A program made the position numbers and the translations under genes. A stretch of DNA of 39,523 bases. Origin: an uncultured Pelagibacteraceae bacterium (lineage in GTDB: Bacteria; Pseudomonadota; Alphaproteobacteria; Pelagibacterales; Pelagibacteraceae). Positions 7,183 to 15,978 of the stretch are shown one piece after another. Position 1 is the first letter of the stretch. Each line of letters starts with the position of its first letter. The stretch spans positions 75,857 through 115,379 of the forward strand of contig CACHSH010000001.1 in the NCBI GenBank assembly GCA_902582475.1, given 5' to 3'. The notes beneath the pieces are model-generated. The model was not told the origin of the DNA, searched no databases, and was given only the letters and a program-made list of their open reading frames with translations.

Positions 7183-8927
7183 TGAAATTAAAAGAAGTTA
7201 TAAAAATTGTAAAAAGACTATACAACGATTACACAAAAAAATATTTAGGAAGAGTAATTGTTGCTCTTCTTCTTTCTGTTGTTGTTGCTGGTTCAACATC
7301 GTCAATTGCTTGGCTTTTAGATCCGGCTGTAAAAAAAATATTTATCGATCAGGATAAAACTTATGCTATTTTTATTCCAATTTTAGTTATTTTTGCATTC
7401 GCTGGAAAAGGAATTTCATTATACTTTGCTAGATTAATTGTAATTGTTTTAGGAAATAGAATTAAACAGGCAATACAAATTAAAATGGCAAGCAATATTT
7501 TGTTCTCGGACTCACAAACTATAGAATCTAAACATACCGGAAAATATATATCTACTTTTTTATATGATGTAGGAATGGTTCAGGAACTAGTTAGTAACGG
7601 AGTATTAAATATAATGAAGGATAGTTTAACTTTAATTACTCTAACATGCTTGATGTTTTATCAAAATTGGAAGTTAGCAATTTTTTCATTAATTATGATG
7701 CCTTTAGCAGCTATTGTTGCAAAATCTTTGGGTAAAAGAATGGGGAAAGCAGCTACAGAAAGTGTAATTTCATCAGGAAATTTCACAACGCTTATTTCAG
7801 AAATATTACGAGGTTCAAAAATTATAAAAATTTACCAAAGAGAGGAATTTGAAAAAAATAGGAGTTCTGATGCCATAAAGCATTTAACTGATACTCAAAT
7901 TAAAATAGGTAAAGTTCAAATTAGAGCAGCTCCTATTATGGAAACACTTACTGGGTTTATGATAGCAGGATTCATTTATTACTCTGGCAGCTTAATTGCA
8001 CAAGGTGAAATTGGTATTAATAATTTCTTCTCTTTTTTAGCTGCAATGATGTTGGCTTATCAACCAGTTAGATCCTTGGCTACAATAAACATGTTAATCT
8101 ACCAAGGCGCAGCAGCAGCTGATAGGTGTTTTAAAATTATTGATAGAGATATTCAAATTAAGCAAGAAGATAAGTTTCCTGAACTAAAAATAAAGCGCTC
8201 TAAAATAAAATTTGAAGATGTAAGCTTTCAGTATAAAACTGGAAAAGAGAGAGCAATAAAAAATATAAACTTAGAGATTGAGGGTGAAAAAATTACTGCT
8301 CTTGTTGGGCATAGTGGTGCAGGAAAGAGTACTATTTTAAATTTAATACCAAGATTTTATGAACCTCAAAATGGAAAAATAATTCTTGATGACCAAGAAA
8401 TTAATAAGGTTTCCCTTAGTTCCTTAAGAAATAACATATCTTTGGTAAGTCAAGACGTTATTCTTTTTGACGATAGTATTGAAAATAATATCAGGTATGC
8501 AAAACAAGATGCTAAAGAAATCGATGTGAAGAATGCATGTAGACTGGCAGCTGCGGATGAGTTTATTGAAAAATTACCAAATAAATATGAAACAGTCATC
8601 GGCGAAAATGGCGTTAGACTCTCGGGTGGGCAAAAACAAAGAATTTCAATTGCAAGAGCAATATTAAAAAACTCTCCAATAATTTTATTAGACGAAGCTA
8701 CATCCTCTTTAGATGCTGACTCTGAAGAAAAGGTTCAGAATGCAATATTTAATCTAACCAAAAATAGAACTACACTGGTTATCGCCCATAGATTATCAAC
8801 AATTAATAAAGCTGATAAAATTATTCTTATGAAAGAAGGAAAGGTTCTTAAGTCTGGAACTCATACTCAATTATTAAAAACTTCAAAAGAATATGAGAGT
8901 CTTTATAAAAAACAAATGATGCATTAG
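7182..8927 (+). CDS. msbA: Lipid A export ABC transporter, MsbA-like (permease-ATPase fusion)
   Basis: About 581 residues: an N-terminal six-helix exporter domain (1-320) and a C-terminal ATPase. The ATPase shows Walker A GHSGAGKST (about 375), the Q-loop, the signature LSGGQKQR (about 480), Walker B ILLDEATSSLD (about 500) and the switch His in IAHRLST. A TTG three bases upstream is possible, but the ATG at 7182, overlapping the ubiA stop, is the better start. The following waaA, lpxK and lpxL genes strongly favour flipping of lipid A-core over other substrates of half-transporters. Confidence 0.9.
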   Translation: MKLKEVIKIVKRLYNDYTKKYLGRVIVALLLSVVVAGSTSSIAWLLDPAVKKIFIDQDKTYAIFIPILVIFAFAGKGISLYFARLIVIVLGNRIKQAIQIKMASNILFSDSQTIESKHTGKYISTFLYDVGMVQELVSNGVLNIMKDSLTLITLTCLMFYQNWKLAIFSLIMMPLAAIVAKSLGKRMGKAATESVISSGNFTTLISEILRGSKIIKIYQREEFEKNRSSDAIKHLTDTQIKIGKVQIRAAPIMETLTGFMIAGFIYYSGSLIAQGEIGINNFFSFLAAMMLAYQPVRSLATINMLIYQGAAAADRCFKIIDRDIQIKQEDKFPELKIKRSKIKFEDVSFQYKTGKERAIKNINLEIEGEKITALVGHSGAGKSTILNLIPRFYEPQNGKIILDDQEINKVSLSSLRNNISLVSQDVILFDDSIENNIRYAKQDAKEIDVKNACRLAAADEFIEKLPNKYETVIGENGVRLSGGQKQRISIARAILKNSPIILLDEATSSLDADSEEKVQNAIFNLTKNRTTLVIAHRLSTINKADKIILMKEGKVLKSGTHTQLLKTSKEYESLYKKQMMH

Positions 8928-8929
8928 AT

Positions 8930-10195
8930 ATGCTAATAATTTTTTATAATTTTTTAATAATAATTTTCTATATACCTTACATTCTAATCATTTATTTTAG
9001 AAAGTTTACTGGAAAAGAACATCCAGATAAATTTATAGAAAAAGTATTTGTAAGTAACTTTAAAAGACCAAAAGGTTTTCTGTTTTGGTTTCATGTCGCT
9101 AGCATAGGTGAATTTAAAAGTATTTTACCAATTATAGATTTTTATTTAAAACAGAATTCAAGTTATAGTTTTCTAATCACAACAGTAACACTAAGTTCTT
9201 TTAACGAATTGAAAAAAAAATATGGCACTAATGATAGAATTAAACATCAATTCTTACCTTATGATTTTAAATTTTTAATAAATAATTTTTTCAATAATTG
9301 GAAACCTAATATTATTGTATTTGTTGATTCTGAAATTTGGCCAAATTATATATTGAAGATAAAGAAGGAAAAGTTACCCCTTATTTTGCTTAATGCAAGA
9401 TTAACAAAAAAAAGTTTCTTAAGATGGAACACTTTTAAAAACTTTTCTAAAGAAATATTCAGCTCTTTTTCAACATGTATTTCCTCAAGTGAGAATACCT
9501 CTAAATATTTAAATGTGTTAGGAGCCCAAAATATTAAATTTTTTGGCAATATAAAATTTTGTTCCTCTATAAGTAAAAAAACGAAAAATAATGAGCAATT
9601 TAAAAATATCACAAATAAAAAAGCCTGGTGCGCTTTAAGTACACATGCAAATGAGGAAGTTATATGTGGAGAAGTTCATGCTATTGCAAAAAAGTCAGTA
9701 AAAAATATTTTAACTATCATAATTCCCAGACATATTCATAGAACTGAAAAGATTTATTCAAACTTGAAAAATTTAGGCTTTACAGTTCAAATAAAAAATG
9801 AAAATGACTGCATTGATGGATCTGTAGATTTTGTATTAGTAAATTATTATGGATCTGTATCAAAATATATAGAATATTTTAAAGAAATATTTATTGGAAA
9901 ATCGATGCTTCAAAAATTTGAAAATAGTGGTGGCCAAAACCCAATAGATGCCGCTAAAATGGGATGTAATATATATCACGGACCATATGTTAATAATTTT
10001 CAAGATGTTTATAGATTTTTAGGTGAGGCTGGATTTTCTAAAGAAACCAAAAATTCCCAAGTTCTGGCTGAAACTTTAATTAAAAATTTTCAAACCGATT
10101 TTAAAACAAAAGATGAAAAAATTAAGAAGATAAATAGTTATAGTTCTACAATTTTTGACAATGTTATTGCTGAGTTTAACAAGTTAATTAAATGA
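8930..10195 (+). CDS. waaA: 3-deoxy-D-manno-octulosonic acid transferase WaaA
   Basis: 421 residues, GT30 family; transfers Kdo from CMP-Kdo to lipid IVA at the inner membrane. A hydrophobic N-terminal anchor covers about 1-22. The HVASIGEF segment (about 54-61) holds the catalytic glutamate, VDSEIWPN lies near 131 and the C-terminal GGQNPIDAAKMG near 333. The start is two bases after the msbA stop, and the end overlaps lpxK as ATGA. The CMP-Kdo it needs is made by KdsB, encoded at 33162-33893. How many Kdo residues it adds cannot be read from sequence. Confidence 0.94.
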   Translation: MLIIFYNFLIIIFYIPYILIIYFRKFTGKEHPDKFIEKVFVSNFKRPKGFLFWFHVASIGEFKSILPIIDFYLKQNSSYSFLITTVTLSSFNELKKKYGTNDRIKHQFLPYDFKFLINNFFNNWKPNIIVFVDSEIWPNYILKIKKEKLPLILLNARLTKKSFLRWNTFKNFSKEIFSSFSTCISSSENTSKYLNVLGAQNIKFFGNIKFCSSISKKTKNNEQFKNITNKKAWCALSTHANEEVICGEVHAIAKKSVKNILTIIIPRHIHRTEKIYSNLKNLGFTVQIKNENDCIDGSVDFVLVNYYGSVSKYIEYFKEIFIGKSMLQKFENSGGQNPIDAAKMGCNIYHGPYVNNFQDVYRFLGEAGFSKETKNSQVLAETLIKNFQTDFKTKDEKIKKINSYSSTIFDNVIAEFNKLIK

Positions 10196-11124
10196 AAATA
10201 TTGAAACCTAAATTCTGGGACCAAAATTACTTCACTTTTTTTTCTGTATTGATGTTTCCTTTTTCATTATTTTACAGAACAATTATTACTTTAAAAAAAA
10301 TACTATCAAAAGAAAATAAATTTCCAATTCCAACAATATGTATTGGAAACATTTATATTGGTGGAACTGGGAAAACACCAATATCGTTAAAAGTTGCTAA
10401 AATTTTAAAAGAGTTTGATCAAAATCCCGTAATTATAAAAAAATATTATAAAAACCATGATGACGAAATATCACTCATAAAAAGATATAGTAAAATTATA
10501 GTTTCAAAAGAAAGAACTGATGCAATTAAAGAAGCTATTGAAAAAAATTTTAATTTTGTAGTACTAGATGATGGATATCAAGATTTAAAAATAAGGAAAA
10601 ATTTAAATATTATTTGTTTTCATAGTAAACAAAAAATAGGAAATGGACTACTTATCCCCGCCGGACCGCTAAGAGATAGCTTAACAGAACTAAAAAATTG
10701 TCAAATTATTTTAGTAAATGGAAAAAAAGATTTTGAATTTGAGCAAAAATTAAAGAAATATAATTCAAAATTAGAATTTTTTTATTACGAATATTCTCTA
10801 AAGAATATAATTAATTTAAAAAATAAAAAACTTATAGCATTTGCTGGTATAGGTAACCCTGTTAATTTTTTTGATTTATTAAAAGAAAATCATTTAAATT
10901 TGATAAAAGAAATAAGTTACCCTGACCATTATAATTATACCGATAAAGATTTAGATGATTTAAACAAACTAGAGGATCAATTTAGAGCTAAACTAATTAC
11001 AACAGAAAAGGATTTTTTAAGAATTAACCCTTATATAAGAAAGAAATTTGATTATATTAAAATTGAATTAAAATTCCAAGACGAAGAAGGCTTTAAAAAA
11101 AGGATCCAAAAAATTATAAAATGA
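10192..11124 (+). CDS. lpxK: Tetraacyldisaccharide 4'-kinase LpxK
   Basis: 310 residues, membrane-associated kinase that phosphorylates the 4' position of the lipid A disaccharide. The P-loop motif GNIYIGGTGKTP is at about 53-64, the DDGYQD motif near 125 and LIPAGPLRDS near 155, all family hallmarks. An N-terminal hydrophobic segment (about 12-30) is the expected membrane anchor. Overlaps both neighbours by four bases (ATGA), so it should be translationally coupled with waaA and the acyltransferase. Confidence 0.94.
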   Translation: MKILKPKFWDQNYFTFFSVLMFPFSLFYRTIITLKKILSKENKFPIPTICIGNIYIGGTGKTPISLKVAKILKEFDQNPVIIKKYYKNHDDEISLIKRYSKIIVSKERTDAIKEAIEKNFNFVVLDDGYQDLKIRKNLNIICFHSKQKIGNGLLIPAGPLRDSLTELKNCQIILVNGKKDFEFEQKLKKYNSKLEFFYYEYSLKNIINLKNKKLIAFAGIGNPVNFFDLLKENHLNLIKEISYPDHYNYTDKDLDDLNKLEDQFRAKLITTEKDFLRINPYIRKKFDYIKIELKFQDEEGFKKRIQKIIK

Positions 11125-11996
11125 AAACTATCAAATATATTTTCGAAGCAATTTTTATATATTTAATTTTTTTATTAATTAAGTTATTTGGTTTAAACTT
11201 TGGGAGAAAAATATCTTCTTACATTTTTATAAAAATAGGTTTCTTCTTTAGATCTAAAAATTTAATAAAAGAAAATATATTTACTGCTTTAGGAAATATT
11301 GACGACTCTAAAGTTGAAACCATAATAAAATCTATGTGGAAAAACTATGGTTTTACTTTTGCAGAATATGTTTATTTGAAAAAATTTCGTTTCAACAAAT
11401 TTCCAAAAACACACATTAGTATTTCTGGAAAAAAAATATTAGAGGAAGTAATAAATTCTTCTAAACCGGTAGTTTTTGTATCCGGTCATTTCGCCAATTT
11501 TGAACTAATGGCAATGGAATTAGAGAAAAATAATATAAATCTAGCTGCAATTTATAGGCCTTTAAATAATTATTTTTTGAATCCATATATGGTTTCTATT
11601 AGGAAAAAATATATTTGTAAAAATCAGATAAAAAAAGGTTTGGCAGGAACTAAAGATGTGATCTCGTATATAAAAAAAAAATATAGCATTGCTTTAATGG
11701 TTGATCAAAGGCTTGGGGAGTCTGAAAGATATCCTTTTTTCAATAAACCAGCACATACGACTACATTACCTGCACAATTAGCATTAAAATTTGATTGTAA
11801 AATTATTCCAATATATTTAGAGAGAAATAAAAGTAATTTTTTTAAAATGGAAATTCAAGATCCAATTAAAATAGATAAAACTGGAGATTTACATAAAGAT
11901 AAAAAAGAAATTACTATTAAAATTAATAAAATAATTGAAAAAATGATAGTGAGGAATCCAGAACAGTGGATTTGGACGCATGGTAGGTGGAAATAA
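11121..11996 (+). CDS. lpxL: Lipid A biosynthesis (Kdo)-lipid IVA acyltransferase, LpxL/HtrB family
   Basis: 291 residues with an N-terminal hydrophobic anchor (about 8-25). The catalytic HX4E motif is SGHFANFE (about 119-126), followed by a YRPLNN block, MVDQRLGE, and the C-terminal PEQWIWTHGRWK typical of LpxL/LpxM enzymes. It transfers a secondary acyl chain onto Kdo-lipid A. Specificity (LpxL versus LpxM) cannot be decided. It is the last gene of the block; its stop TAA directly abuts the stop of the convergent DUF2093 gene, leaving no space for a terminator. Confidence 0.9.
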   Translation: MKTIKYIFEAIFIYLIFLLIKLFGLNFGRKISSYIFIKIGFFFRSKNLIKENIFTALGNIDDSKVETIIKSMWKNYGFTFAEYVYLKKFRFNKFPKTHISISGKKILEEVINSSKPVVFVSGHFANFELMAMELEKNNINLAAIYRPLNNYFLNPYMVSIRKKYICKNQIKKGLAGTKDVISYIKKKYSIALMVDQRLGESERYPFFNKPAHTTTLPAQLALKFDCKIIPIYLERNKSNFFKMEIQDPIKIDKTGDLHKDKKEITIKINKIIEKMIVRNPEQWIWTHGRWK

Positions 11997-12197
11997 TTAT
12001 TTTTTAAATTTTCTTTGTTCAAATCTTATTTTGACTTCTTTAGGCGAGTAATAAGCCTCTTGTAATTCAACATTCCAATAGCAAAGTTCATTCAGTGGTA
12101 TATTTTTTCCTGATACGGCACATTCAACATAATCTCCTTCTTCAATAACCTGAAAAGAATTTGCTTGAAATTTAAGTTTTGCTTTAGTTCCGTTCAT
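11997..12197 (-). CDS. DUF2093 family protein
   Basis: 66 residues, a small family I know from alphaproteobacteria. Visible signature: an acidic GDYVECAVSGKNIPL segment followed by ELCYWNVELQEAYYSP. Two cysteines (26 and 39) are present, but there is no clear metal site. It is divergent from purD with 31 bases between starts and convergent with lpxL at zero distance. Function unknown; the presence of the family supports the alphaproteobacterial assignment. Confidence 0.85.
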   Translation of the reverse strand: MNGTKAKLKFQANSFQVIEEGDYVECAVSGKNIPLNELCYWNVELQEAYYSPKEVKIRFEQRKFKK

Positions 12198-12228
12198 GCT
12201 AACTTAACCATTAATAAATCTATAATAT

Positions 12229-13497
12229 ATGAATTTAGCAGTTATAGGAAGTGGAGGTCGAGAGCATTCGATCTGCTACAGATTAAAAGAATCGGGAAAA
12301 ATCAAAAAATTAATATGTATCCCTGGAAATGCAGGTACAAAAAATATAGCTGAAAATATTAATATAAATATTCTAGATTTTAATGAAGTTTATAAAGCTA
12401 TTAAAAATCATAACATAGACATAGTGATTGTCGGGCCAGAAGAACCTTTGGTAAACGGTATAGTAGATTTCTTAAACAAAAAGGGGATCAGGGTCTTAGG
12501 ACCAAATAAATTTGCATCACAACTAGAGGGATCCAAAGCATTTATGAAAGATTTGTGTAAAAAAAATAATATACCTACTGCAAAATTTGGAATTTTTGGG
12601 AATTTTGATGATGCTATTAATTTTTTAAAAAAAAGCATTATGCCAATTGTGGTTAAAGCAGATGGTTTGGCTGCAGGAAAAGGGGTGGCGATTTGCAATT
12701 CTATTAACGAGGCAAAAGAAAAAATTAAAGAGATTTTAGACGGTAAGTTCAAGTCTTCAAAAAAGGTAATTTTAGAGGAATTCCTTAAAGGTGAAGAATT
12801 AAGTTATTTTGCTTTGGTTGATAAAAATTCTTACCAGTTTTTTGGTTCAGCTCAAGATCACAAAAAAGTTGGTGAAGGAGATACCGGACCTAACACTGGA
12901 GGTATGGGCGCATACTCTCCGTCAAATCTTTTAAATGAAGAACTCGAAATAAAAATAAAAAAAAAAATTATAGATCCGACATTGCAAGCAATGAAAAATT
13001 TAGGGCACCCTTATAGAGGATTTCTTTATGCCGGCTTAATGATTTCTGAAGGAGAACCCTATTTAATTGAGTATAATATTAGAATGGGTGATCCTGAGTG
13101 TCAGGTTTTAATGATGAGGTTAGAAACAGACTTATTAGAAATTATAGATCTCGCAACAAAAGATAGGCTCAATGAAGTTAAAATAGAATGGAGCAAAACT
13201 AATTGTATTACAATTGTTTTATGTGCTAAAGGGTATCCGGATAAATATATAAAAAATAGTGAAATAAAAAATCTTAATTTAATTAAATCTGATAATTCAA
13301 ATCAAATTTTTCATGCTGGAACATATGAAAAAAATAAAAAAATATTTTCAATTGGTGGAAGAGTATTGAATATAACATCTTTAGGTAAAGACCTGATTAA
13401 AGCTAGAAATAATTCTTTATTAAATATTAAAAAGATAAAGTGGAAAGACGGCTTTTATAGAAAAGATATAGGTTGGAGAGCAATTAAAAATAAATGA
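12229..13497 (+). CDS. purD: Phosphoribosylamine-glycine ligase PurD
   Basis: 422 residues, ATP-grasp enzyme joining phosphoribosylamine and glycine, step two of purine synthesis. The N-terminus MNLAVIGSGGREHSI is diagnostic, with GPEEPLVNG near 66, VVKADGLAAGKGVA near 143 and GDTGPNTGGMGAYSP near 220. Length is normal. The chosen ATG gives the canonical N-terminus; a TATAAT ends only two bases before it, so if that is a promoter element the mRNA would start inside the gene, and the real promoter is probably a little further upstream. The end overlaps rsmD as ATGA. Confidence 0.96.
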   Translation: MNLAVIGSGGREHSICYRLKESGKIKKLICIPGNAGTKNIAENININILDFNEVYKAIKNHNIDIVIVGPEEPLVNGIVDFLNKKGIRVLGPNKFASQLEGSKAFMKDLCKKNNIPTAKFGIFGNFDDAINFLKKSIMPIVVKADGLAAGKGVAICNSINEAKEKIKEILDGKFKSSKKVILEEFLKGEELSYFALVDKNSYQFFGSAQDHKKVGEGDTGPNTGGMGAYSPSNLLNEELEIKIKKKIIDPTLQAMKNLGHPYRGFLYAGLMISEGEPYLIEYNIRMGDPECQVLMMRLETDLLEIIDLATKDRLNEVKIEWSKTNCITIVLCAKGYPDKYIKNSEIKNLNLIKSDNSNQIFHAGTYEKNKKIFSIGGRVLNITSLGKDLIKARNNSLLNIKKIKWKDGFYRKDIGWRAIKNK

Positions 13498-14060
13498 GAA
13501 TAATAAGTGGTGAATTTAAAAATAAAAGACTTTTTTTTCCCAAAAACTTTGAAACAAGACCTTTGAAGGATAGTGTAAGAGAAAATATCTTTAATATATT
13601 GGAATACTCAAAAAGTATTAAAATAAAAATAAAAAACTCTTTGATCTTAGATCTATATGCAGGTACAGGTTCATTTGGTCTAGAGTGTATATCAAGAGGG
13701 TCTTCAAAAGTTTTATTTGTAGAAAATAATAATGAGGCTTTAGTAAATTTAAAAAAGAATATTTCAGATTTAAGTCTCTTGCATAAAACAGCCATATATC
13801 CAATTGACGTTTTAAAATTTCTTAAAGATTTTGATTTAAAAAAAAAAATTGAATTAATTTTTTTAGATCCTCCATACAAAGATAAAAATCACATTAAAAT
13901 TATTGAAATTATAAAAGAAAAACAAATTTTGAGTAAAGATCACATATTATTGCTCCATATTGAAAAAGGCAAAAATAACAAAGACTTTACAAAAAAATTA
14001 AATATTATCGATAATAGAGTTTACGGTCGTTCAGAGATTTTATTTTTTAAACTTTTTTAA
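13494..14060 (+). CDS. rsmD: 16S rRNA (guanine966-N2)-methyltransferase RsmD
   Basis: 188 residues, Rossmann-fold S-adenosylmethionine-dependent enzyme. The N-terminus IISGEFKNKRL and the TRPLKDSVRENIFNIL block are typical of RsmD. The SAM motif LDLYAGTGSFG is near 51-61 and the catalytic DPPY near 124-127. Translationally coupled to purD by a four-base overlap. Its last 21 bases overlap the 3' end of pgi on the other strand. Confidence 0.92.
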   Translation: MRIISGEFKNKRLFFPKNFETRPLKDSVRENIFNILEYSKSIKIKIKNSLILDLYAGTGSFGLECISRGSSKVLFVENNNEALVNLKKNISDLSLLHKTAIYPIDVLKFLKDFDLKKKIELIFLDPPYKDKNHIKIIEIIKEKQILSKDHILLLHIEKGKNNKDFTKKLNIIDNRVYGRSEILFFKLF

Positions 14061-15179
14061 ATTTAGAAATTCTCTGGTCAAAATTTTAACCTCTTCGACT
14101 GCCGGCTGATCATAAACATTTACATTCATCATTTTTCCAATAGCGATAGTCTCGAATATTAGCAAGAAAAATAGTTTTCCAATTGTTTTTTCATTTAATT
14201 CTTCAATGAATATCTCTCTAAAGGGAATTTTTTTTCCTTTTAATACTTTTATAAATGCATTTTTTTGACCTAACTTTATTTCACTAAATTTTTTTTTATT
14301 TAAGTGTTGCATATTTTTTTTTAAAAAATCTGCATTATTTTTTATACCATGAGATTTTTTTGAACTAAGGACATAAAAAATTTTATCTTTCGGACCGTCT
14401 AAATATAATTGCAGTAAACTATGATGATCTTTAGGTGCATTAGATACCATGGGCACAAAACCTTTTTTCTTTTTACCTAAACTTTCCGCCAAAAGTTGCT
14501 GAGACCACATCAAAAAATTCTCTAACTCAGGCACATAATTAAAAAAAATTAATATTCTACTGTTTTTAAGATTAAGTCTTTTAATTTCTTTAAGAGAATT
14601 AGATAAAAATTTTTTGTTATTTATTAATCTAGTGAGATCTTTCTTAAAGTTTTCTGGATTTAATCCCATTAGATATACTGGTAGCATTCCTACTTCTGAA
14701 AATACCGAATACCGACCTCCAATCAATGGGTCATGTTTTACGAATGTAAATCCCATATTATTTGCAAAATTTCGAAAAAAATTATTTTTGTTCTCAGATA
14801 AAATTATAGTATTTTTTTTTTTTAAAAAAGGTTTAAAAAAATTTAAATTTACAATTGTTTCATTCGTATTTCCAGATTTTGATATAATTAAGAAAAGACA
14901 TTTTGATAAGTTATTTTTTTTTTTTATTTCTAATAGAAAATTTTCGTCAAGATTATCTATGAAAATGAATTTTTTTTTTATTTTATGTTTTAGGAAATGA
15001 TATATAGCTTTAGAGGCTAGAATAGATCCTCCCATTCCAATAATTATTACTGTTTTGAAGTTTTTGAAATTTTTAAATTTTTCAAATTTTGACCTATCAT
15101 TTGAATTGATAAAAAAAGTTTTAAAAATATTATTTTTTTTTTTACTAAGTTCTTTTATTATTTGATTTGCTGACATCAT
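14040..15179 (-). CDS. pgi: Glucose-6-phosphate isomerase, short form
   Basis: 379 residues with two SIS-type sugar isomerase halves. Visible motifs: GMGGS (48-52), SKSGNTNE (100-107), GGRYSVFS (154-161), a DHHSLLQLYLDGP block near 248 and a C-terminal EEVKILTREFL with the expected late lysine. It interconverts glucose-6-phosphate and fructose-6-phosphate. It is shorter than E. coli Pgi (about 550) and than many short forms (about 410-450). Very Lys/Asn/Phe-rich, with two uninterrupted A12 runs in the coding strand. Last gene of the ribF-ileS-lspA operon; overlaps the lipoprotein gene by 4 bases and convergent rsmD by 21. Confidence 0.88.
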   Translation of the reverse strand: MMSANQIIKELSKKKNNIFKTFFINSNDRSKFEKFKNFKNFKTVIIIGMGGSILASKAIYHFLKHKIKKKFIFIDNLDENFLLEIKKKNNLSKCLFLIISKSGNTNETIVNLNFFKPFLKKKNTIILSENKNNFFRNFANNMGFTFVKHDPLIGGRYSVFSEVGMLPVYLMGLNPENFKKDLTRLINNKKFLSNSLKEIKRLNLKNSRILIFFNYVPELENFLMWSQQLLAESLGKKKKGFVPMVSNAPKDHHSLLQLYLDGPKDKIFYVLSSKKSHGIKNNADFLKKNMQHLNKKKFSEIKLGQKNAFIKVLKGKKIPFREIFIEELNEKTIGKLFFLLIFETIAIGKMMNVNVYDQPAVEEVKILTREFLNLKKFKK

Positions 15180-15490
15180 TTATTTTTTTTTAATTCTTTT
15201 AAAATCATATTCTCTAAATTAGATTTAGTCTTCTGCTCACTACTGCTTTTATATGATCCGAGGGCTGTCTCTACGGAATTTTTATTTCTAGTTTGTGTTT
15301 TATCTCTCGGTAGAGGAAGTTTTTCGTATTCCGGTGGTAACACAAGTGGATCCTTTTTTTTAATCAAAAACTCATCAGTATTTGTTGTTTTTTGACCACT
15401 CATTGTTTTTTTAAAGTCATCAAAGCCAGTACATCCCTTAAAAAAAACTAGGATTAGAAAAATAGAAAAATATTTCAATAGATATTTCAT
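15176..15490 (-). CDS. Small lipoprotein beside lspA (DUF3035-like)
   Basis: 104 residues. A short basic N-terminus and hydrophobic core end at FKGC (Cys20), a slightly unusual lipobox with Lys at -2. The mature part is charged and low in complexity, with a LVLPPEYEKLPLPRDK block that resembles DUF3035 proteins often found next to lspA in alphaproteobacteria. Probably outer-membrane anchored. ATGA overlaps with both lspA and pgi place it in the operon with the signal peptidase that would process it. Function unknown. Confidence 0.7.
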   Translation of the reverse strand: MKYLLKYFSIFLILVFFKGCTGFDDFKKTMSGQKTTNTDEFLIKKKDPLVLPPEYEKLPLPRDKTQTRNKNSVETALGSYKSSSEQKTKSNLENMILKELKKNK

Positions 15491-15978
15491 AAATTTTGTT
15501 TGAAAAAAAGCTCTTTTATTATCATAGAAAAAATTCCTAAAGATATAAAGATATCAGCAACATTAAATGTAAACCAATGATAATTTTCAATATGAATGTC
15601 AATAAAATCAGGAACAGCAAAATAGGTAAGTCTATCAAAAAGATTTCCCACTGCACCACCTATAATCATAGCGATAATAATTTTTCCAGTAGAGTCAGAT
15701 CTAACCATCAAATAAATAAGATATATAATTATTAATAAGATTAATAAAGAAATTAAGTAATAAATTGTTGAGGCATTGAAGCTTAGCAAACCAAAACCTA
15801 TTCCTCTGTTCCAATTTAAAGTGATATTTAGAAAATCGTTAATAAACAATTCTTTTTCATTACTTTCTATCAATTTTATAACATATGTTTTCGAAACTCG
15901 ATCTAAGGCGAATATAACAAGTATTAATATAAAACTATAAATATCAATTTTTTGTATTTTTATTTTATTTTCCAACAT
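15487..15978 (-). CDS. lspA: Lipoprotein signal peptidase (signal peptidase II)
   Basis: 163 residues, four-helix inner-membrane aspartic protease that cleaves prolipoproteins before the lipid-modified Cys. The catalytic aspartates are D115 in GNLFDR and D142 in FNVAD, and the NWNRGIGFG motif lies at 56-63. Helices at about 13-30, 70-92, 98-114 and 138-158. Its start overlaps the end of ileS by 14 bases, a common ileS-lspA arrangement. Confidence 0.95.
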   Translation of the reverse strand: MLENKIKIQKIDIYSFILILVIFALDRVSKTYVIKLIESNEKELFINDFLNITLNWNRGIGFGLLSFNASTIYYLISLLILLIIIYLIYLMVRSDSTGKIIIAMIIGGAVGNLFDRLTYFAVPDFIDIHIENYHWFTFNVADIFISLGIFSMIIKELFFKQNL

